DNA from: Actinomycetes bacterium
Lineage (GTDB): Bacteria; Actinomycetota; Acidimicrobiia; UBA5794
Reading direction: 5' to 3'
Length of the DNA stretch: 6,110 nucleotides
Assembly (NCBI GenBank): GCA_030598305.1
Contig: JAUVQC010000086.1
Coordinates: forward strand, 1-6,110
Shown here: positions 1-5,707 of the stretch, piece after piece
Layout of the letters: the number at the start of each line of letters is the position of its first letter
Numbering within the stretch: position 1 is the first letter of the stretch
The notes under the pieces: model-generated
Database searches by the model: none
Told to the model about the DNA's origin: nothing
The model's input: only the letters and a program-made list of their open reading frames with translations
Made by a program: the position numbers and the translations under genes

Positions 1-5
1 ACCTG

Positions 6-1430
6 ATGGACCCCATCGTGAGCGTCGATGAAATGCGTAGGATCGACGCGGAGACGACGGCTGACGTCGACCGGCTGATGGATGCAGCGGGGAACGGGGT
101 CGCGCTGTCGGCCGCGTCGATGGGTATTGGCTACGGAAGCCGTGTCCATGTGATCGCCGGGCGTGGGAACAACGGCGGCGACGGGTACGTAGCAGCCCGC
201 TACCTCTCGAGGCGGGGAGCCACCGTCACGGTGCACCACCTCGGTTTGCCTGACGAGGGAACACCTGGGTATCGAGCCATGACTTCAGCAGTGTCGACCG
301 GTGTACGAGTTGTCGAGATGAGCCAGCCAGAACCTTGCGACCTGGTGATCGATGCGTTCGTTGGTACCGGTTTCCGTGGCGATCTCCCCCAAGAGGTGGT
401 GGCCTGGACGCGTGCTGACAGCCCCGTGCTCGCGGTAGATGTGCCCTCCGGAATCGATGGGGACACGGGATCTGCCCAAGGAGCAGTATTCGCCGCTGAG
501 CGCACCGCCACATTCCACATGTACAAGACAGGGCACTTCCTCGGGCAAGGACCCGATCTCTGCGGTGACATCGATCTGTACGACATCGGTCTTGAGGGGG
601 GAGACCCTGGGATGTATCGCATGACGGCAGCCGATGTCACCGTTCCATCGAGAGGGCGATCAACTCACAAGTGGTCAGCAGGTGCCGTGGCGACCATCGG
701 TGGTGTCCCCGGCCTCACCGGTGCAGCGTTGTTCGCGGCGCGGGGAGCCATCGCTGCAGGTGCCGGCGCGTCCGTCCTGTTCACGACCGCAGCAACGTCG
801 AGCGAGTATGCAGCTGCCGCGCCGGACATCCCTCAGATGCAGGCATCAGAGACGACGTCGTGGCGGAACCACGCCTCCGAGGTGCTTTCGCTGCTTGGGC
901 GGTTCGACGCCCTCGTGATGGGTCCGGGGCTTGAGCCAGTAGCGTCCGAGTTCGTTGAACATATTCTTGAGGGCTTCAGCGGCACAGTTGTTCTCGATGC
1001 CGGTGCACTGAATGCGCTGTCGCGACTCGATGTACTCAAACGCCGCTCCGCACCAACCGTACTGACACCACACGCCGGTGAATTCAAGCGTCTCGCCGGT
1101 GCAGATGCCGATGCGATATCGGCCCGATGGCTCGCCGACGAGACACGTTCAACGCTGCTGCTGAAGGGGAACCCGACGCTGATCGTTGCCGAAAGCATCG
1201 TCATCGTCGACACCGGAGGACCCGAGCTGGCAACGATCGGTACCGGCGACGTGCTCGCTGGCATGATCGCTGCATTCATTGCAGGGGGTGTTGAAGCGCC
1301 AGTGGCAGCAGCTTCCGCCGCCTATCTCCATGGTGTGGCCGGATCGAAGGTTGCCATTGACCACGCTGTCACTGCCAAGCGGCTGATCGATGAGGTCTCC
1401 GCGGCAGTCACCACACACCGTACGGTCTGA
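6..1430 (+). CDS. nnr: Bifunctional NAD(P)H-hydrate epimerase / ADP-dependent NAD(P)H-hydrate dehydratase
   Basis: Cytoplasmic metabolite-repair enzyme of 474 aa. The N-terminal half interconverts the R and S forms of hydrated NAD(P)H (NAD(P)HX). The C-terminal half dehydrates S-NAD(P)HX back to NAD(P)H using ADP. The epimerase (YjeF_N) domain spans about residues 1-215, with GRGNNGGDGYVAAR at 52-65, DAFVGTGFRGD at 116-126 and VDVPSGIDGDTG at 144-155. The ribokinase-like dehydratase domain spans about 220-474, with HK at 221-222, the GG-x5-GAA region at 232-241, MGPGL at 305-309, LTPHAGEF at 353-360, LKG at 386-388 and the signature GTGDVLAG at 412-419. Length is normal for the fused form. 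The usual DADALN motif reads DAGALN at 331-336. ATG at 6 puts the family start (MRRID at 10-14) where expected. TGA at 4-6 overlaps this ATG and may be the stop of an upstream gene. The ribosome site lies outside the window. Alr follows after 33 bases. Confidence 0.95.
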   Translation: MDPIVSVDEMRRIDAETTADVDRLMDAAGNGVALSAASMGIGYGSRVHVIAGRGNNGGDGYVAARYLSRRGATVTVHHLGLPDEGTPGYRAMTSAVSTGVRVVEMSQPEPCDLVIDAFVGTGFRGDLPQEVVAWTRADSPVLAVDVPSGIDGDTGSAQGAVFAAERTATFHMYKTGHFLGQGPDLCGDIDLYDIGLEGGDPGMYRMTAADVTVPSRGRSTHKWSAGAVATIGGVPGLTGAALFAARGAIAAGAGASVLFTTAATSSEYAAAAPDIPQMQASETTSWRNHASEVLSLLGRFDALVMGPGLEPVASEFVEHILEGFSGTVVLDAGALNALSRLDVLKRRSAPTVLTPHAGEFKRLAGADADAISARWLADETRSTLLLKGNPTLIVAESIVIVDTGGPELATIGTGDVLAGMIAAFIAGGVEAPVAAASAAYLHGVAGSKVAIDHAVTAKRLIDEVSAAVTTHRTV

Positions 1431-1463
1431 CTACCGTCAATCCAACAGACGAGCTGGAGCAGG

Positions 1464-2585
1464 ATGCGCCCATCGTGGATCGAGATCGATCTCGACGCAA
1501 TCGAACACAACGTGCGCCACATCAAGGCAGAGATTGGTGATGCAGACCTGTGCGCGGTCGTCAAGGCTGATGCATATGGACACGGAGACATCCCCGTTGC
1601 CGAGGCTGCGATTTCAGGAGGAGCAGGCTGGCTCGCAGTGGCTCTGGTTGAGGAAGGAGTGCGTCTCAGGGAGGCTGACATCGATGTCCCGATCCTCGTG
1701 CTTTCCGAGCCGTCCATCGGTGAGGTGCTCCCGATCGTCACCCACGGTCTTACCCCGACCGCCTACCGCGCTGGTTTCGTCGAAGAGCTGGCCTCAGTGG
1801 CGAAGAACGCGTCGACGCTTCCATACCCTGTGCACCTGAAACTGGACACAGGCATGCACCGGGTTGGCGCGCCCCCGGTAGAGGCATTCGAAATCGCTCG
1901 CAGGATCGACAGCGATGAACATCTCATCCTCCAGGGCGTGTTCACACACTTCTCGGTCGCTGACGCGGATTTCGAGTACACCAACAGGCAGAACAATGCC
2001 CTCGTCAACTTCGCGGCAGCGCTCGAAAATGAGGGCATAACTCCCAAGATTCTGCATGCTGCGAACACCGCCGCCGCCTTCGACTTCCCCGAAACGCGCC
2101 ACGACCTGTGCCGTGTCGGGCTTGGCATCTACGGCATGCGCCCGCATCCCGAGAGTGGCTCGAATATCGATCTGAAGCCCGCGATGCGTGTGGTGAGTCA
2201 TGTGTCGTACGTCCGCGACCTACCTGTTGGGGCCAGGCCGTCGTACGGGAGGCGACGACCGCTCGACACGGCGCGCAGGGTTGCCACGATCCCGATCGGG
2301 TACGCAGACGGTGTGCGCCGTAGCTTGTCCGATACCGGCTCCGTCCTCATCAACGGCAGTCGCTATCCGTTCGCCGGCACGGTGACCATGGACATGGCAC
2401 TCGTCGATGTCGGGAGGGATGACGTATCCGTCGGCGATGAGGTAGTCCTCATGGGCAGCCAGGGAGGCGAATCGATCACACCCGAGGAGTGGGCAACCCT
2501 CCTCGACACCATCACGTGGGAGGTCGTCTGCGATTTCGGTCCTCGGCTTCAGCGTCGCTACATCGGAGGATCTGTCCATGGCTAG
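1464..2585 (+). CDS. alr: Alanine racemase (PLP-dependent)
   Basis: Interconverts L- and D-alanine to supply D-Ala for peptidoglycan; cytoplasmic, normally a homodimer. At 373 aa it has the usual length. The N-terminal TIM-barrel carries the PLP lysine K34 in VVKADAYGHG (32-41). HLKLDTGMHRVG (124-135) includes K126, aligned with the carbamylated lysine of the Geobacillus enzyme, and R133. Other landmarks are FTHFSVAD (160-167), AANT (199-202) and the pyridine-contacting R217 in RVGLGIYG. The C-terminal beta domain holds the second catalytic base Y261 in SYG, the entryway Y280 in GYADG, and MDM at 309-311. Two departures are seen: T202 where Ser is usual in aaNSa, and an Arg-rich stretch (RRR 263-265) right after SYG. 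All expected catalytic residues are present. ATG at 1464 follows GGAG at 1456-1459. The 33-base spacer from nnr shows no convincing promoter. The end overlaps the next gene by 8 bases. Confidence 0.97.
   Translation: MRPSWIEIDLDAIEHNVRHIKAEIGDADLCAVVKADAYGHGDIPVAEAAISGGAGWLAVALVEEGVRLREADIDVPILVLSEPSIGEVLPIVTHGLTPTAYRAGFVEELASVAKNASTLPYPVHLKLDTGMHRVGAPPVEAFEIARRIDSDEHLILQGVFTHFSVADADFEYTNRQNNALVNFAAALENEGITPKILHAANTAAAFDFPETRHDLCRVGLGIYGMRPHPESGSNIDLKPAMRVVSHVSYVRDLPVGARPSYGRRRPLDTARRVATIPIGYADGVRRSLSDTGSVLINGSRYPFAGTVTMDMALVDVGRDDVSVGDEVVLMGSQGGESITPEEWATLLDTITWEVVCDFGPRLQRRYIGGSVHG
2565..2570 (+). promoter_or_regulatory. Ribosome binding site for the P1-family peptidase
   Basis: GGAGGA, a near-ideal Shine-Dalgarno sequence, lies 7 bases before ATG 2578 and inside the last codons of alr. 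It fixes the start of the peptidase gene and suggests it is initiated efficiently on its own, not only by coupling to alr. Confidence 0.8.
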
Positions 2586-3468
2586 GGGAACCATCACCGA
2601 TGTAGGCGGCGTCCTGGTCGGCCACCACACCGATACCGATGCGATGACGGGAGTGACCGTCATGACGTTTCCGGAACCCAATGTTGGCGTGGTGGATGTG
2701 CGCGGAGGTGCACCGGGAACCCGGGAGCTTGCGATCTTCGGGGACGCCATCAAGCCGGTCGTCGTAAATGCCCTCGTCTTCTCCGGGGGTAGTGCGTTCG
2801 GACTCGCAGCCGCTCATGGCGTTGTCGAGGAACTCGAAGCAGCGGGCATCGGAGCGCCCACTCCGACGGGTCCCGTGCCAATAGTCCCGACGGTGATCCT
2901 GTACGACCTGATGGTCGGACGGTCAGATATCCGCCCCACGTCCGAGGATGGACGATCAGCGTTTCTCGCCCGCTCAGGGGAACCCGTCGCGATGGGGTCA
3001 GTCGGTGCTGGCACGGGTGCGACGGTAGGGAAGCTGGCCGGAATCGAGCATGCGACGCGTTCGGGTATCGGATCTGCATCCGCTCGTGTGGGTGATGCCA
3101 CTGTCGGTGCCCTCGTCGCGCTGAACGCTGTTGGGGACGTGTACTCACTCGATGGTGAGCGCTTGACGGGTTCCGAGGAGACCGATGACCTGATGAGGCA
3201 GAACCTCGGGTTCGCTCAGAACACGACCCTGGTCGCCCTGGCGACGGACGCGGTAATCGAGCGAAGCGAGATGCGAAGGCTCGCTATTCGCGCCCACGAT
3301 GCCCTGGCGGTGACGATCAGGCCTGCACACACGCGCTATGACGGTGACACGGTCTTCGTTGTGTCGAACGAAACCCATCACGCAAGCATCGATGGGCTCG
3401 CTGAGGCAGCCTTCGAGACGGTCGCAGCATCGGTTATCGCCGCAATAGAACATGCTGGCGTGTCGTGA
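2578..3468 (+). CDS. P1-family (S58, DmpA/NylC-like) autoprocessing aminopeptidase or amidase
   Basis: 296-aa member of the P1 peptidase family. These N-terminal-nucleophile hydrolases cut their own chain to expose a Ser or Thr; known members include DmpA (L-aminopeptidase / D-Ala esterase-amidase), beta-peptidyl aminopeptidases and the nylon-oligomer hydrolase NylC. Visible motifs: GVLVGHHTD (11-19), VDVRGGAPGTRE (39-50), FSGGSAFGLAAAHGV (68-82), VPIVPTVILYDL (100-111), GAGTGATVGK (143-152), the processing site QNTT (214-217) and TRYDGDTVF. By family analogy cleavage falls between N215 and T216, giving an alpha chain of about 215 residues and a beta chain of 81, with T216 as nucleophile as in NylC. 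No signal peptide or membrane segment is seen, so it is probably cytoplasmic. Start ATG 2578 is set by GGAGGA at 2565-2570. It overlaps alr by 8 bases and the next gene by 4 (GTGA). The true substrate cannot be read from the sequence. Confidence 0.92.
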   Translation: MARGTITDVGGVLVGHHTDTDAMTGVTVMTFPEPNVGVVDVRGGAPGTRELAIFGDAIKPVVVNALVFSGGSAFGLAAAHGVVEELEAAGIGAPTPTGPVPIVPTVILYDLMVGRSDIRPTSEDGRSAFLARSGEPVAMGSVGAGTGATVGKLAGIEHATRSGIGSASARVGDATVGALVALNAVGDVYSLDGERLTGSEETDDLMRQNLGFAQNTTLVALATDAVIERSEMRRLAIRAHDALAVTIRPAHTRYDGDTVFVVSNETHHASIDGLAEAAFETVAASVIAAIEHAGVS

Positions 3469-4061
3469 CCACCGACCCTGCACAGATCGAGACACTTGAG
3501 AATCTGGCGGTACTGGCCCGCGGCTGCACCGCGTGCACGCTTGCAGAGGGCAGGACCAATGTTGTGTTCGGAGCCGGGTCGCCCGATGCAGACGTACTCA
3601 TCGTGGGCGAGGGTCCGGGCCAGAAGGAGGACGAACAGGGTCTGCCGTTCGTCGGGCGATCAGGGCAGTTGCTCGACAAGCTGTTGGGTGAGATCGATCT
3701 ACAACGCGATGACGTGTATATCACCAACGTTGTCAAGTGCCGTCCCCCAGGAAACCGAGATCCCCGTCCCGACGAGATCGATGCCTGCAAGGGGTACCTC
3801 AAGAGGCAGATCGAGCTCATCGACCCAACGGTCGTGATCACATTGGGGAACTTCTCAACGAAGCTCTTGCTCAAGACCACGACCGGCATCACGCGCATGC
3901 GCGGCAGGGCGTACGAGTGGTGGGGGAGGTTTCTCGTGCCAACGTTCCACCCCGCTGCGGCGCTTCGCGGTGGTGATCGGGTAACGAATGAAATACGGGA
4001 GGATCTTGTCATCGTCCGGAACATCATCGACGGTAATCTTGTGTACATCGATGAACGTTGA
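3465..4061 (+). CDS. udg: Family 4 uracil-DNA glycosylase (Fe-S type)
   Basis: 198-aa enzyme that removes uracil from DNA, arising from cytosine deamination or dUTP incorporation, as the first step of base excision repair. Family 4 features are clear. Four cysteines suited to a [4Fe-4S] cluster sit at C21 and C24 (CTAC), C92 (VKCRPPGNR) and C108 (DACKGYL). The active-site motif GEGPGQKED is at 48-56, LPFVGRSGQLL at 60-70, and the distal FHPAA motif at 161-165. VVITLGNFS (123-131) is the usual core strand. Nothing expected is missing. The start is GTG 3465, whose GTGA overlaps the peptidase stop. No strong Shine-Dalgarno precedes it, so initiation probably depends on translational coupling. 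The N-terminal stretch before C21 has normal family length, supporting this start. The end overlaps tsaE by 11 bases. A DNA repair gene between alr and tsaE is not part of the common actinobacterial arrangement. Confidence 0.94.
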   Translation: MTTDPAQIETLENLAVLARGCTACTLAEGRTNVVFGAGSPDADVLIVGEGPGQKEDEQGLPFVGRSGQLLDKLLGEIDLQRDDVYITNVVKCRPPGNRDPRPDEIDACKGYLKRQIELIDPTVVITLGNFSTKLLLKTTTGITRMRGRAYEWWGRFLVPTFHPAAALRGGDRVTNEIREDLVIVRNIIDGNLVYIDER

Positions 4062-4503
4062 CATTCGCACCTCATCTCCTGACGAAACCCTGCTGCTTGG
4101 CCGCAGATTCGCTGCCCTGCTGACGGCGGGCGATGTCATCGCGCTCTCGGGACGCCTCGGATCCGGCAAGACACTGTTCGTATCAGGTGTTGCGAGCGGA
4201 TTGGGTATCGGAACTCAGATCACAAGTCCGACCTTCCTCATCGAGAAGATCTACACAGATGGCTTCCTCCCCATGGTGCACGCGGATGTGTACCGACTCG
4301 GATCGATCGGTGAGTTCGAGGATCTGGAGCTTGCTGACGAGGGCAGGGACGGAGTCGTATTCATCGAGTGGGGCGACGCGATCTCAGAAAGCCTCCCTCC
4401 GGATCACTTGGTGATTCACATCGAGATCGAAGGCGACCACCGATCCATCAGCTTTCGACCACACGGTGCGTGGACCGAGCGTGACCTCGGAGTGATCGCG
4501 TGA
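4051..4503 (+). CDS. tsaE: tRNA threonylcarbamoyladenosine biosynthesis ATPase TsaE
   Basis: Small P-loop ATPase (150 aa, normal size; formerly YjeE) that works with the TsaB-TsaD complex in making t6A at position 37 of ANN-decoding tRNAs. Visible parts: Walker A GRLGSGKT at 34-41, TSPTF at 58-62, HADVYRL at 77-83 (usually HxDxYRL) and FIEWGD at 104-109, matching the family's conserved EW motif. The second P-loop position is Arg (R35) where the family usually has Asp (GDLGAGKT). I chose ATG 4051 because it places the Walker A at the normal distance; an in-frame ATG at 3988 would add 21 residues wholly inside the glycosylase gene. No good ribosome site precedes 4051, so coupling to the upstream gene is likely. 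The stop overlaps the tsaB GTG start (GTGA). Confidence 0.95.
   Translation: MNVDIRTSSPDETLLLGRRFAALLTAGDVIALSGRLGSGKTLFVSGVASGLGIGTQITSPTFLIEKIYTDGFLPMVHADVYRLGSIGEFEDLELADEGRDGVVFIEWGDAISESLPPDHLVIHIEIEGDHRSISFRPHGAWTERDLGVIA
4489..4492 (+). promoter_or_regulatory. Ribosome binding site for tsaB
   Basis: GGAG lies 7 bases upstream of the GTG at 4500, inside the final codons of tsaE. It supports the GTG start, which otherwise rests on the GTGA overlap and on the family N-terminus MRILAIDTAT beginning exactly there. Confidence 0.6.
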
Positions 4504-5207
4504 GGATCCTTGCCATTGACACAGCGACCCCTGCTTCGTCTGTTGCCATTGGCGAAGACGATGATCTTCGCGGTCTCTCCGTAAATGTGGATCGACGGGG
4601 CCATGTCAAGTTTCTGATCCCTGCGATCGACTTCTGTCTCGAGCAGGCCGGGTGGGTGGCGAGGGACATAGACCTTGTTGCCGTTGATGTTGGCCCGGGG
4701 CCGTACACCGGACTTCGTTCAGGGCTGTCCACGGCCCAGGCGTTCGCTGCCGCGATCGGAGCACCGATGGTCACCGTTTCGTCGCTCACGACAATCGCGG
4801 TTCGAGCAGCGACAGGTCGAAGGCGTATCTGGTCGGTCGTTGACATGCGAAGGGGCCAGATCGCTGTAGCGCCGTTCGCTCCGTTGCCCGGGGGCGTTGC
4901 ACCTGACGGCGAGCCCGAGGTCGTCACACCCGATGCCTTCAAGGCGATGCTTGAGGCAGAGGTCGGCGACGCCCTCGTTGTCGGAGATTGGCAGTCGCTG
5001 CCTGAATCGACCTGGACAGGACTGCATCGTGTCAAACGTGGACGGCCGCGATACCCATCTGCTGAGACGATCCTTGAGATCGCGTCCATGAAGGCGAGCC
5101 ATGGGAAGACGACCGACGCGGATGTCGTTCGTCCCGTCTACATGCGTGAACCGGATGTGCAGATCAACTGGGAGGCGTTTCGTTCCGAAGGTGCGTGGCC
5201 ACAATGA
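4500..5207 (+). CDS. tsaB: tRNA threonylcarbamoyladenosine biosynthesis protein TsaB
   Basis: 235-aa inactive paralogue of TsaD (formerly YeaZ), with the ASKHA fold. It dimerises with TsaD and organises the t6A-synthesising complex. The N-terminal strand MRILAIDTATPASSVAI (1-17) is typical, GHVKFLIPAID (34-44) corresponds to the usual HSExLLPxi segment, and VDVGPGPYTGLRSG (62-75) is the family signature. The C-terminal DVVRPVYMREPD (208-219) is the usual vrPvYlR tail. The HxxxH metal motif of TsaD is absent, as expected for TsaB. Length is normal. The start is GTG 4500, overlapping the tsaE stop, with GGAG 7 bases upstream. The end overlaps the rimI start as ATGA (5204-5207). The neighbours tsaE, rimI and tsaD make the assignment secure. 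Confidence 0.95.
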   Translation: MRILAIDTATPASSVAIGEDDDLRGLSVNVDRRGHVKFLIPAIDFCLEQAGWVARDIDLVAVDVGPGPYTGLRSGLSTAQAFAAAIGAPMVTVSSLTTIAVRAATGRRRIWSVVDMRRGQIAVAPFAPLPGGVAPDGEPEVVTPDAFKAMLEAEVGDALVVGDWQSLPESTWTGLHRVKRGRPRYPSAETILEIASMKASHGKTTDADVVRPVYMREPDVQINWEAFRSEGAWPQ

Positions 5208-5707
5208 CGATGACAATCCGCGAGATGGATCGTGGCGATATCCCATTCGTTGCTGCTCTCGAGGCTGAGGTGTATGACGAGCCCTGGCCGCCTCGCGTGT
5301 TCTTCGACGAGCTCGCAATGGAGAATCGGGCATACGTCGTGGTTACCAATGGCGACGCTCGAATCGTTGGTTACGGAGGCCTGCTCGTCGTCGATGAGGA
5401 TGCCCACATCACCACACTTGCCGTTGCTCCAGAGGTGCGAGGCCGTCACCTCGGCAAGCAATTGATGCTGGCACTCGTCGACAAGGCTCTACGTGTCGGC
5501 GCAAGGCATCTGACCCTGGAGGTTCGGCTCTCGAATTCATCTGCTCAGGGGCTATACGAGCTCTTCGGGTTCGCCCCGGTCGGCAAGAGGAAGAATTACT
5601 ACAAGGGTGAAGACGCGCTCGTCATGTGGGCTACGGACATCGACGCCCCCGAGTACGCCGAGAAGTTGACGTCGATCAGGTCAGTGGTCGAAGGAGACGT
5701 GCCATGA
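5204..5707 (+). CDS. rimI: RimI-type GNAT N-acetyltransferase
   Basis: 167-aa GNAT-fold protein of the family that acetylates the N-terminal alpha-amino group of ribosomal protein bS18 in E. coli, using acetyl-CoA; in other bacteria the targets may be broader. Visible parts: TIREMDRGDIPFVAALE (4-20), EPWPPRVFFDEL (26-37), motif A HITTLAVAPEVRGRHLGKQL (68-87), LEVRLSNSSAQGLYELFGF (105-123) and the C-terminal NYY (131-133) followed by EDALVMW. The acetyl-CoA loop, normally R/QxxGxG/A, has His (H82) at the usual Gly position. I chose ATG 5204 for its ATGA overlap with the tsaB stop; GTG 5195 and ATG 5210 are possible alternatives. A GAAGG at 5187-5191 is a weak ribosome site, 12 bases before 5204 but only 3 before GTG 5195. 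The residues after about 145 are not typical of the core fold and their role is unknown. Confidence 0.9.
   Translation: MTMTIREMDRGDIPFVAALEAEVYDEPWPPRVFFDELAMENRAYVVVTNGDARIVGYGGLLVVDEDAHITTLAVAPEVRGRHLGKQLMLALVDKALRVGARHLTLEVRLSNSSAQGLYELFGFAPVGKRKNYYKGEDALVMWATDIDAPEYAEKLTSIRSVVEGDVP
5691..5696 (+). promoter_or_regulatory. Ribosome binding site for tsaD
   Basis: AAGGAG lies 7 bases before ATG 5704, within the last codons of rimI. It is a strong Shine-Dalgarno sequence and confirms the tsaD start. Confidence 0.8.

Noticed and set aside
1431..1463. Possible promoter or terminator in the only intergenic gap
   Set aside because: 33 bases with no convincing -10/-35 pair and no hairpin followed by a T run; only a ribosome site (GGAG 1456-1459) is seen.
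2220..2753. Minus-strand open frame (177 codons) spanning the alr/peptidase junction
   Set aside because: It crosses two well-supported + genes and shows no family features.
3988..4050. Extended N-terminus for TsaE from ATG 3988
   Set aside because: It would add 21 residues unlike the family, lying wholly in the glycosylase gene. ATG 4051 gives normal spacing to the Walker A motif.
2578..4061. Recently transferred island carrying the P1 peptidase and udg genes
   Set aside because: GC content and codon choice look like the flanking genes, junctions are tight overlaps, and there are no repeats, integrase or attachment-like sequences.
3434..4075. Long open frame on the minus strand (213 codons) opposite the uracil-DNA glycosylase
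   Set aside because: It mirrors a gene with clear Fe-S cysteines and active-site motifs. Its translation is rich in Ser, Arg and Pro with no recognisable domain, as expected for an antisense frame in GC-rich coding DNA.
4448..5089. Long open frame on the minus strand (213 codons) opposite tsaB
   Set aside because: Low-complexity Ser/Thr/Arg composition and no motif; tsaB on the + strand explains the region fully.
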